A DNA stretch of 64,000 bases from Helianthus annuus (taxonomy: Eukaryota > Streptophyta > Magnoliopsida > Asterales > Asteraceae). Within the stretch, counting starts at the first letter, position 1. The number at the start of each line of letters is the position of its first letter. Made by a program: the position numbers and the translations under genes. The DNA lies in the NCBI RefSeq assembly GCF_002127325.2, contig NC_035443.2, positions 29,683,090-29,747,089 on the forward strand, in the 5' to 3' direction. The notes under the pieces were generated by a model. That model was not told the DNA's origin and made no database searches. It saw only the letters and a program-made list of their open reading frames with translations. Shown here one piece after another: positions 10,350 to 19,244 of this stretch.

Positions 10350-12828
10350 TGTGACAACTCGAAATTTAGAACCTTTCGTTGTAACTTGCTTGTACGTTAT
10401 GTGACTAGTTAAAAATGATAACGTGAACCTTTTTATGTGATAAGTGCTTTGTATATGTGTACGTGTTATATGTGAACCGAGAACCCGACACGAAACAACA
10501 AAGAACCCGACTCGAGACCATGAGGTCTCGAGTGGACTTGGGCCGAGAACCTTTGGCCGGTTGGGCCTTTGGGCCGTGAACCCCACTCGAAACCCACTAA
10601 GGGTGCACACTTGGAACTTGACTATATATATACCATACATTAGTTAGTTTTGCCATTTGTTGAACATTATACAACACACACTCTCCTACTTCTCTCTCTA
10701 AACCTAAGAACACAAACACTTCATCATTCTTGGATCTTTGGACTTGGATCGGCTCACACACACACACCCGGTTGGAAGTTTTACACACACCCTCGAAACC
10801 CATTAACCGGTTAGTGTTTTTAAAGATTATGGTTGAATGCTTAGTGTTAATATGTTCATGTTATGTTTGTATGATGAGATTATGTGATAATATGGTAGTT
10901 AACTTAGTTATGCATGATGTTTTGAAAAGAAATCGGTTCATGAATGTTCTTGTTATGTGTGGAACTATGCATAAATGCTTAATGTAAAAATGGGTTCATT
11001 GTATGTTAAAAGGTGAATGATGATATTGGTTGCACTTGGATTTGGATCCGAAAAGTTGGGTGTTTATACTAAACAAATCGGCTAATGAACATGTTTGTCA
11101 TATAGGATGCATGATAGTAAATTGTATTTTGATTGTTGTTCATAGTGTTGGTTGAATAAGTGATTAATATGTTATGAACTTGATGAACACATGTTTGAAT
11201 ATGTGAAGAACACTTTGAATGATAGTTGAAGATAGAAAACCCTTGTGATTTGATCCATCTTTGACCAATAACCTGATTAGGAAAACTGTTAGTGGAATGC
11301 TATTGGTTATTTCCGGATTTGGGCCTGATTATATTGTACCACTAATCTGACTACATCTGCATCAACACGTGAACTTGAAAACGACTGCTACCGACTCGCA
11401 ATCACGCAGTTGCGACTCGCAACCACAGCGTGATGACTCGAGACCACGCGGTTGCGACTCGCAACCATAGCAGGACAAGCCGAAACCACAGGTTACGAGT
11501 CCCGTTGCGACTCGAGACCTTAGCATGATGAACCGAGACTACGGTTGCGACACCGGTTGCGACTCGCAACCATCCATGATCAACACACACAGCATGACTC
11601 GAGACCATGCTTGCGAGTCCGGTTGCGACTCGAGACCATACTTTTGGGCCTTAGTTAATGGGCCAGACTGATGGGCTCCTGTGTTAACTGCTTTTACGTG
11701 CTTGGGCCTAAGTAGTTGGGCTGAACTTGTGAACCGTATGTGTTACTGTTGACTATTAACTGTTACTGCTAAACGTGCTTGCCAAACGTGTTGAACATTT
11801 GTGCACTACTTGGTTCGAATCTGATTATACGTGATATCCGTGTTAGGACGTTATTGACTACTTGCGACTTGATTGACATTCTGTGATTAACTGCCGAGCA
11901 AACCGAGGTGAGTTCACACCCTTTACAAAGCATGGGATTCCCTGGGTTGGGAACGGGGTTAAGGAACGTGGTTCCTCGTCTACCTTGGGTAGAACGTCAG
12001 TGGTTCAGGAATGTGATTCCTCGTCCGGATGGACGGATAAACGTACTAGACTAAAACTCTATCACGAAGTCCCTCCTTTTTGTATCGACTAATCGCCGGG
12101 CCAATGGCGAGCGGGTCATTAGTTAGATAGCGCTATTTAGGTCTGACAAGCCTCACACCGTGCCGCAGAGGACGGGCGTGAACTAATGGATCTGGGGCAC
12201 GTCAATGATGATAGACATTGATGTTTTCAGGGCACATAAACATGACTACAGTCAGCAATCGATACGGTAACGAGTCTAGTATACACATGGGGTAGCCCCC
12301 ACGGCTGGAGAGCCAGATGATGTACATGGGGTAGCCCCCACGGCCGAAATGCCTGATAACTACATGGGGTAGCCCCCACGGCCGGAGTGCCGGAGTAACT
12401 GGGAACGAACTGGTCACGTTTTTAAAACTATGGGGTAACCCCCACGGCAGGATGCCAGATAAAGTAAACTGTTTTCGAAACAACTAAAACGAACGCCCAC
12501 CCGTGAACTCACTCAACTAGTTGTTGACTCGTTACTACATGCTTTGCAGGACCATAGGTACTCAGTGGGAGCTTGCATGGAGGAGGATCGTTGTGGGACA
12601 GGGATTGCTACAAGACTATGTTAAACTTGAAACTTTTGGAACTTATGTTACAACTTTAAACTTATGCTTCCGCTTACAACTTAAACTTATTTGTTTTGGA
12701 ACACCAATCGTAGTGGTTAAACTTTTATAATTACTTATATGCTTGTTCAGTATGATTGGTGGCTGGATCCTGGTCAGTCACGCCTCCAAGCGGTAGTACT
12801 CCGCAGGTGGGATTTTGGGGGTGTGACA
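10350..12828 (+). repeat. Element C 3' LTR
   Basis: 2479 bp, apparently identical to 2803-5281. It is followed directly by the second CAGGA (12829-12833) and the rest of the interrupted B LTR. Confidence 0.95.
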
Positions 12829-12833
12829 CAGGA

Positions 12834-13915
12834 CCTCTAAACGCTGAACAAGGGCAAGACCTTTACCAAACCGTTCCCTTAACCCCCGACCAGGTAGCCA
12901 ACATACCTCCATATAGACCGTGGAGATATGAATGGTGAAAATCTTTTATTTTATATAGACAGTAAAATAATGCCAAGACACCACGGACAAACGATAAGGA
13001 AAGATCACCTTCAACATAAGTAACTAGTTATTAAAGTCATTAATACAAAACCAAATAAAAAGTGCAAAAGATTAAAAATAAAAAGTATTATACTAAACAC
13101 TGGTCTTCACCAAGTGATGTAAGAGACTTAGGCAAACATGGCCTTGATTGTCAAGAACTCTTACGATCAATCTTGGATCCCGAGACGACTCACACACTCT
13201 ATGATGGACAATGGATGATGGTGGTGGATGATGGTGTTATGGTGGTGGTGGGTGGTGGATGAAGTGTGAGAGAGGTGGTGTGCCAAGGGATGAGTTGAAA
13301 TGAAGCCAAGCACTCCTATTTATAGGCTGAACAGAAGCCTGGGCACGGCCCCGTGTCCGCTGGACACGCCCCCGTGTCCGCTGGACACGCCCCCGTGTCC
13401 GCTGGACACGCCCCCGTGCCCGTCTGACACTCTCTCTCTTCATTAATTGTAATTCAGAATTACAATAAATGCACCTGCAGCACTCTGACCACGCCCCCGT
13501 GTCCGCTGGGCACGGCCCCGTGGTGGGCAATAGAAGCTTCTATAACTTTGTCTTTTCTGACCATCCTGAACACGGCCCCGTGTTGAGCTGGACACACCCC
13601 GTGTCCGCTGGACACTGCCCCGTGTTCAGCTGGGCACAGCCCCATGCTCAGCTGGGCACAGCCCCATGCTCAGCTTTCTTCTTGTTTTTGCTTTGAGAGA
13701 TGCTGTCTAGGAGTCGGGCATGCCACGTTTCTTCCTTTTCTTTGTATTTATGTTGGATTTGGCTGCATTTTTGCTTCTTTTGTTCATTTAAGCTCTTTTA
13801 ACCCTGAAAATACAAAAGGAAGACAAAAGCACACTTTTTCCAACATTAGTACTTAAAAAGGGTTGGTTTTATGCCTCATTTGATGTAATTTATATGTTGC
13901 ATTTTACACACATCA
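12834..13915 (-). repeat. Element B 3' LTR, proximal segment
   Basis: Matches 18158-19239 at a constant offset of 5324. It contains a minus-strand TATA box in a palindromic CCTATTTATAGG (13317-13324) and a GC-rich repeat block (13334-13670). Confidence 0.92.
13334..13670 (-). repeat. CACGGCCCCGTG / CACGCCCCCGTG repeats in the B LTR (3' copy)
   Basis: A tandem stretch with 21 bp period, CACGCCCCCGTGTCCGCTGGA, in three near-perfect copies (about 13345-13420). More widely spaced relatives follow, such as GGGCACGGCCCCGTGG, GAACACGGCCCCGTGTTGAGC and GGGCACAGCCCCATGCTCAGC. Each core can fold on itself. The same block is at 18658-18994 in the 5' LTR. Confidence 0.85.
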
Positions 13916-14531
13916 AATACCCCCACACTTGAATCTTTGCTTGTCCTCAAGCAAAACTCTTTAATATGTGGCTTACACTCCCAAATGGAATGGGTAGAAG
14001 AGAAGGTTTTGGTCTTGTCTTGAGTGTCGGGAATCCAAGATCTTTATTAGGTTTTATTTTTATACTATTTACAATCCTATTCGTTGTGATTTATTTAGAA
14101 CGTTTCATAAGACAAATTACTTATTTGGGCATAACATGCCTTTTTAAAATTTCATTTATATACAAGTTCACATACCTCACGGGGGATCACTCAACACTCG
14201 GCCGAAGGTGTATTTTTAGTGAATCACTCGAGAGCGGCATGGAACTTATTCCTACCATAAGCTTGCCAAGCAATCAATCCTCCTCCTTTTTAACTTTATA
14301 CCTTTGTAAATATCAAGAGGACTTTTTGGGTGAAGGGTTAGGCTTGGGCTAAAGGTGGGTGGTTGGGTTAGTGGTTAGTAAAAGGGCGAAAAGCGTAAAA
14401 AGCGTCGGTTTTCGTAAAACACTTTGTTTTTTTTTTTCTTTTTTTTTTTCTTCACTTTTTTTTTCTAATGAAGTATTTTTCAAACAAGGTTTCTTTTGAT
14501 GAGCTTGTTTGTTTATTGCTAACTTCATCTC

Positions 14532-14562
<31 letters not shown>

Positions 14563-15653
14563 TTGTGTCACAAGAAAACCGAGCTTTGTTACTAAAATAA
14601 AGGGTTTAAAATGAAAAAGGTTTTGGTGGGTAAAGGGTGTTTGTTTTGGGGAAAGAAACGAAAAGGTTTAGGCTCAAAGGGGTTAACTAGGGGGGTTTTG
14701 GGTAGGTGGTAAAAAGAAAAGAAAAATAATGGTGTAGAAATAAAAAAGGGGTTAGTCCTAATGCCTCTATCATTTACTTACTCGGGTTTAAGTTGGTAAG
14801 GACCGGGAATGTATCGTCGTGGCAAGTTCTAGAGTCGTAAGAAACCAAGCGGCTATTCACACAAGAAACGAAAAATGAGCATTTAGTTTAAAGATGTATA
14901 TTTGTATGCTCAATAAAGGCTCAAAACTCACTTTTGTGGGAATGGGTTTTTAATGTGTTCAAGTATATATAATCAAATTTTAACTAAGCTTGTCATGCCG
15001 TTTCATAATCTTCTTATTTGGTTCTTTTTATCACGACGCTATCGGTTGTAAATTTATAAAAATGTAACCTTTTTAGAACTTGTTATTCCCAAATTAAACC
15101 AAGACAAGTAAAAAAATGAAAAGTTTTTGAAAAAATTTGGGGTGATTAGCGGTTCCAATAGAGTTTTGTGTAAGGCTTGTTATTAGGACTTGCAAAACTC
15201 AAGGTTTTAGCATCCCCCCACACTTAAATTACACATTGTCCTCAATGTGTCCCAAAAATAAGTTTTTCGGTTGATTAAAATGTGTAAAAGTGGGTTAAAA
15301 ACAAGATTTTATGGTACTGTGTAGCTGAACACGGGGTGGTGTTGGCTGAACACGGCCCCATGTCCAGACTGCCAGTACCAAAAGTAAACAGAAGGCTGGG
15401 CACGGGGGCGTGTTCAGTGAGCACGGTCCCGTGTCCAGGTACCTGAACTGGGCATTTCTGCAGATTTTTGGGCACGGGGGCGTGTTGGGTGAGCACGGCC
15501 CCGTGCTGAACTTGCAGTAATGAAGAAAAATTGTTGAGAGGCTCTGTTTTTGCGCATGGGGTGTTGGTTCAAGCTTCCCTTAGTATCCTTCACCATCCCG
15601 AGTGTGTTTTATTCCTGCAAATTAAAGCTAAACTAGAAAGCATAAAAGTTAAA
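13916..15653 (-). other. Element B 3' interior: PPT and non-coding region
   Basis: The PPT next to the 3' LTR reads GTGTGGGGGTATT on the element strand (13916-13928). A second, very similar tract lies at about 15211-15225 (CCCCCCACACTTAA on +), followed by TTGTCCTCAATG, which parallels TTGTCCTCAAGC after the first. Between them I see no domain-bearing ORF. There are long T runs (about 14427-14467 and 14530-14564; A runs on the element strand) and G-rich low-complexity sequence. Hairpin modules start at about 15325. A 128-codon + strand ORF at 13966-14352 has no support. Confidence 0.65.
15320..15515 (-). repeat. Paired GC hairpin modules 3' of the B ORF
   Basis: CACGGGGGCGTG and CACGGCCCCGTG (or close variants) occur in pairs separated by 9 bases (for example TTCAGTGAG and TTGGGTGAG). 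Pairs start near 15399 and 15474, with a weaker pair near 15333. The same pairs occur 5' of the ORF at 17118-17311. Confidence 0.8.
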
Positions 15654-17048
15654 CTAATCTAAAACTAAGGATAGTTCCGCGGAATGCCTCCGTGGTGCGC
15701 CACGTTTATAAAGGTCCTTGGCTAGACCCTCCTTATCGGGTGGTTCAGGCTCATCTTCAATTGGGGGGTCATTATTGCCAAAAGGATATTTCATTGAGCG
15801 CTCAAGATCTATGCTCCTTTTGAATGCCCCTAATTGAAGAGGTAGATTTTTGAATTTCCGGTTTTTCAAAGCTCTATGAGTTTGTACAAAAGGTTTTCCC
15901 AAGACTAAGGGGGCGTCATCTAAGATGACGAAGTCGGTTGGGATTACCATTTGATTTGTTTGAACCAAAATATCTTCGACTACACCGATTGATTTCATTA
16001 CTTTTCGGTCGGATAGAAAAATGGGTATTTGAAGTGGAGTAAAATCACTAATACTTAACTTTTCAAAAATGTAGTTGGGCATTATGTTAACACAAAGATC
16101 TTTATCAATAGTGACATTACTAATAAACGAATTTTGAAAGAAACATGGAACCGGTGTGATGTTAATTTCAAAAGGATCTTCTTTTATTAGCGAGGTTTGA
16201 TCATTAGTTAACTTAACACTTACCATTTCTTTGATTTTAGCACTAGTGTTTAACTCTTTTAAAAACTTGGCGTGAGGGGTTATTAAACAATGGTTTTCGA
16301 AAGTAGGTGACAAGAGAATAATTTCATCTAAATTAGACTCTTCTTGAATTTTAACATTATCGGACTCACCATTTTCGTTGTTTAACTCATGCGTCTGTTT
16401 TTCACTTTCTTGTTCTTCCATTTTTACATTTTTAACTATCTCTACGTTATTATTACTTTTTAACTCTTCTCTCGCGCGGGATTCCTCTTCCCTTGCGCGA
16501 GATTCTTTTATGCAACGCTCGATAGTTTTAATGTGTTCTAATATCCTATTGGTCACTTCGGTGAGATTGAAAGAATTTGGATCCTCAAAGCTTGAATCCG
16601 GTTGTTCGATCCTTGGTTCCTCATAGTACTCATATGAAGTAGATGGTTCACACCATTGTTCTTCATTGTAAGTATATGATGGATAAGGGTCGAAACTTTG
16701 TTCTTCATAGTACTCATATGAGGTGGGTTGTTCACGCCATGTTTCCTCATAATAAGAGTATGAAGGTGGTGACTCATATGTTGAATCTTCAAAGTATGAG
16801 TATGAAGGCTCATACCTTGGTTCATCAAAATATGAGTACGAGGAAGGAGGTTCATACCTTTGGTCTTCATAGGATGTGTATGAAGTTGATGGCTCGTACC
16901 TGGGCTCCTCATAATGGTTGTATGAATTGGATGGTTGATATGAGTTATTATATTGAACCGAGCGTGCGTTACGACAATTAGTGCAATAATTACCCCTATA
17001 ATCATCCTCATCATAGGTGTAGTTGCAACCTCTTGAGTATTGATCCAT
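15654..17048 (-). CDS. Element B sole ORF: Tyr-rich repeat protein with a retropepsin-like domain lacking the catalytic motif
   Basis: 464 codons from the ATG at 17048-17046. The N-terminal half (residues about 25-150) is low complexity with a period near 16 residues built on (S/T)YxYxEExRYEPxxSY. Residues about 160-235 are charged and probably coiled (REEESRAREELK). The C-terminal third has the layout of Athila-type protease: an N(I/L)MP block (VNIMPNYIFEKL), a DILVQTNQMVIPTDFVILDD strand pair, and LGKPFVQTHRAL corresponding to the usual LGRPFL. Where such proteases have D-(S/T/L)-G-A the sequence reads IDKDLC, so the catalytic Asp-X-Gly is missing. The frame is open in an element with matching LTRs, so it may be functional without protease activity. 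I know no function; a packaging or Gag-accessory role is a guess. Confidence 0.7.
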   Translation of the reverse strand: MDQYSRGCNYTYDEDDYRGNYCTNCRNARSVQYNNSYQPSNSYNHYEEPRYEPSTSYTSYEDQRYEPPSSYSYFDEPRYEPSYSYFEDSTYESPPSYSYYEETWREQPTSYEYYEEQSFDPYPSYTYNEEQWCEPSTSYEYYEEPRIEQPDSSFEDPNSFNLTEVTNRILEHIKTIERCIKESRAREEESRAREELKSNNNVEIVKNVKMEEQESEKQTHELNNENGESDNVKIQEESNLDEIILLSPTFENHCLITPHAKFLKELNTSAKIKEMVSVKLTNDQTSLIKEDPFEINITPVPCFFQNSFISNVTIDKDLCVNIMPNYIFEKLSISDFTPLQIPIFLSDRKVMKSIGVVEDILVQTNQMVIPTDFVILDDAPLVLGKPFVQTHRALKNRKFKNLPLQLGAFKRSIDLERSMKYPFGNNDPPIEDEPEPPDKEGLAKDLYKRGAPRRHSAELSLVLD

Positions 17049-17417
17049 AAGAATCACTCAACAGATCACAACTGAGTCTCGGGACCAGAAAACAAAAATA
17101 AAGACGGAAACAGAAGCTGGACACGGCCCCGTGTTGAGTGAACACGGCCCCGTGTTCAGGGTCTGTATCTGGGCGTTTTAATTAAAGTTACTGGTCACGT
17201 TGAACACGGGGGCGTGTTGAGTGAACACGGCCCCGTGGTCAGACTCTGTATCTGGGTATTTACTCTAAAAATATGCAGCACGGGGGCGTGTTCAGCGAGC
17301 ACGGCCCCGTGTTCAAGCTACTGTAAATGCAAAACTAAGCTAAAATGCAGAAAAAAATGCGCGCGTTTTAAAAAACTGATTAGGCCGTCGATTTTAAACT
17401 TTCTTAAAATCCTTGTG
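17049..17417 (-). other. Element B leader with GC hairpin modules
   Basis: Non-coding leader on the element strand between primer site and ORF. It has about six CACGG-type 12-mers at 17118-17311, mostly as spaced pairs such as CACGGGGGCGTG-TTGAGTGAA-CACGGCCCCGTG. Confidence 0.7.
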
Positions 17418-17435
17418 TCCCCGGCAGCGGCGCCA
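17418..17435 (-). other. Element B primer-binding site (tRNA-Asp)
   Basis: On the minus strand TGGCGCCGCTGCCGGGGA, which differs at one base from the site of element D (TGGCGCCGTTGCCGGGGA) and from the tRNA-Asp complement. It is six bases from the LTR. It ties B to Athila-type priming. Confidence 0.85.
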
Positions 17436-17441
17436 AAAACT

Positions 17442-19239
17442 TGATGCGTGTGTAGTGTAATATAATTTTAGATATATTTTTAAGCCCTTTTTACACTTTT
17501 AGCCAAGTTTTAAATTTATAAAACACGATATTTACTAACACTAGACACACATATGGGCAAGTGCACCCATCGTGGACGTAGTATAGTGTTGGTAAGATAC
17601 CGAGGTCGTCCAAGGACACAAGAGCTTTTAATACCGGTTTATCCTCAACGTCTAATCAAATCAAAAAGTTAGAAAAATGTTTTAAACTAAGAAAGATAAA
17701 AACTAACTAAATGCTGAAAAATAAAATAAAATAAAAACAGATAGACAAGATGAATCACTTGGATCCGACACGTGTATTAGTATAACCTTTGATTATTTTC
17801 GCACTTTTGCACTTGTTTAAGAGATTATCTTAGTTATTGTAGTAGGCCCCTTTTTCGGAGGTGACGTTACCCTCAACCCAGTAGTTTGAGTCAGCAAGGA
17901 TACAATCCTAAAGGGTTGGATTATTGAAAGATAATGAATTAAGTTATTAATGCAAATTATGGTAGGCCCCGCTTTTGGCGGTGACGTTACCCTCGGCTAA
18001 GTAGTCTGAGTCAGCAGGGATACAGTCCTAAATAGCCGGGTTATAGTATTAATAGTAGTTAGCTTATGAGGGGGTCAAAGAGTTTGGATCCCCGCCATCC
18101 AATACCTATGGGCATTGAAGGAGATCCTACTAAATTTGACCCAGGTCCCAAGCAGGACCTCTAAACGCTGAACAAGGGCAAGACCTTTACCAAACCGTTC
18201 CCTTAACCCCCGACCAGGTAGCCAACATACCTCCATATAGACCGTGGAGATATGAATGGTGAAAATCTTTTATTTTATATAGACAGTAAAATAATGCCAA
18301 GACACCACGGACAAACGATAAGGAAAGATCACCTTCAACATAAGTAACTAGTTATTAAAGTCATTAATACAAAACCAAATAAAAAGTGCAAAAGATTAAA
18401 AATAAAAAGTATTATACTAAACACTGGTCTTCACCAAGTGATGTAAGAGACTTAGGCAAACATGGCCTTGATTGTCAAGAACTCTTACGATCAATCTTGG
18501 ATCCCGAGACGACTCACACACTCTATGATGGACAATGGATGATGGTGGTGGATGATGGTGTTATGGTGGTGGTGGGTGGTGGATGAAGTGTGAGAGAGGT
18601 GGTGTGCCAAGGGATGAGTTGAAATGAAGCCAAGCACTCCTATTTATAGGCTGAACAGAAGCCTGGGCACGGCCCCGTGTCCGCTGGACACGCCCCCGTG
18701 TCCGCTGGACACGCCCCCGTGTCCGCTGGACACGCCCCCGTGCCCGTCTGACACTCTCTCTCTTCATTAATTGTAATTCAGAATTACAATAAATGCACCT
18801 GCAGCACTCTGACCACGCCCCCGTGTCCGCTGGGCACGGCCCCGTGGTGGGCAATAGAAGCTTCTATAACTTTGTCTTTTCTGACCATCCTGAACACGGC
18901 CCCGTGTTGAGCTGGACACACCCCGTGTCCGCTGGACACTGCCCCGTGTTCAGCTGGGCACAGCCCCATGCTCAGCTGGGCACAGCCCCATGCTCAGCTT
19001 TCTTCTTGTTTTTGCTTTGAGAGATGCTGTCTAGGAGTCGGGCATGCCACGTTTCTTCCTTTTCTTTGTATTTATGTTGGATTTGGCTGCATTTTTGCTT
19101 CTTTTGTTCATTTAAGCTCTTTTAACCCTGAAAATACAAAAGGAAGACAAAAGCACACTTTTTCCAACATTAGTACTTAAAAAGGGTTGGTTTTATGCCT
19201 CATTTGATGTAATTTATATGTTGCATTTTACACACATCA
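17442..19239 (-). repeat. Element B 5' LTR
   Basis: 1798 bp, TGATG to CATCA. It is uninterrupted and serves as the template showing where C entered the other LTR. A minus-strand TATA box is at 18641-18648 (TATAAATA) and a GC-rich repeat block at 18658-18994. Confidence 0.94.
18641..18648 (-). promoter_or_regulatory. Element B LTR TATA box
   Basis: CCTATAAATAGG on the element strand, a palindrome, followed by a GA-rich transcript start region. The copy in the other LTR is at 13317-13324. Confidence 0.6.
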
Positions 19240-19244
19240 ACTGC

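Larger units (their letters stand above)
2803..12828 (+). mobile_element. Element C: full-length Tekay-like chromovirus, youngest insertion on the left
   Basis: 10,026 bp on the plus strand inside the 3' LTR of B, with CAGGA target duplication at 2798-2802 and 12829-12833. It has 5' LTR 2803-5281, iMet primer site 5285-5297, gag from 5590, pro-RT-RNaseH-INT-chromodomain to 10266, PPT ending at 10349 and 3' LTR 10350-12828. Both LTRs are 2479 bp, and every ORF in them recurs at a constant offset of 7547 with the same translation, so no indel separates them. Only an in-frame TAA in gag (6433-6435) spoils the coding region. Confidence 0.96.
2087..19239 (-). mobile_element. Element B: non-autonomous LTR retrotransposon, itself interrupted by element C
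   Basis: Flanked by 5 bp duplications ACTGC (2082-2086 and 19240-19244) inside pol of A. LTRs of 1798 bp begin TGATG and end CATCA: 3' LTR 2087-2802 plus 12834-13915, 5' LTR 17442-19239. Without C, B is about 7.1 kb with a 3.5 kb interior (13916-17441). Minus orientation follows from a tRNA-Asp primer site at 17418-17435 next to the right LTR and a purine tract at 13916-13928 next to the left one. The interior has one ORF and no reverse transcriptase, RNase H or integrase, so it must be moved in trans. The two LTRs have the same length and contain the same ORFs, so insertion is recent. Confidence 0.92.

Noticed and set aside
13334..13670. Possible CRISPR-like array (regular repeats)
   Set aside because: Plant retrotransposon LTR context, 21 bp tandem units without unique spacers, no cas genes.
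13237..13696. ORFs rich in His-Gly-Pro-Val on both strands
   Set aside because: They are translations of the CACGGCCCCGTG repeats in different frames, present wherever the repeat is.
13966..14352. 128-codon + strand ORF in the B interior with hydrophobic segments
   Set aside because: Antisense to B, no recognisable domain, and borders homopolymer tracts; membrane-like text comes from T-rich sequence.
19200..19244. Novel C-terminal tail of the A polyprotein ([12 protein letters not shown])
   Set aside because: Encoded by the B LTR after the insertion point; a by-product, not a gene fusion under selection.
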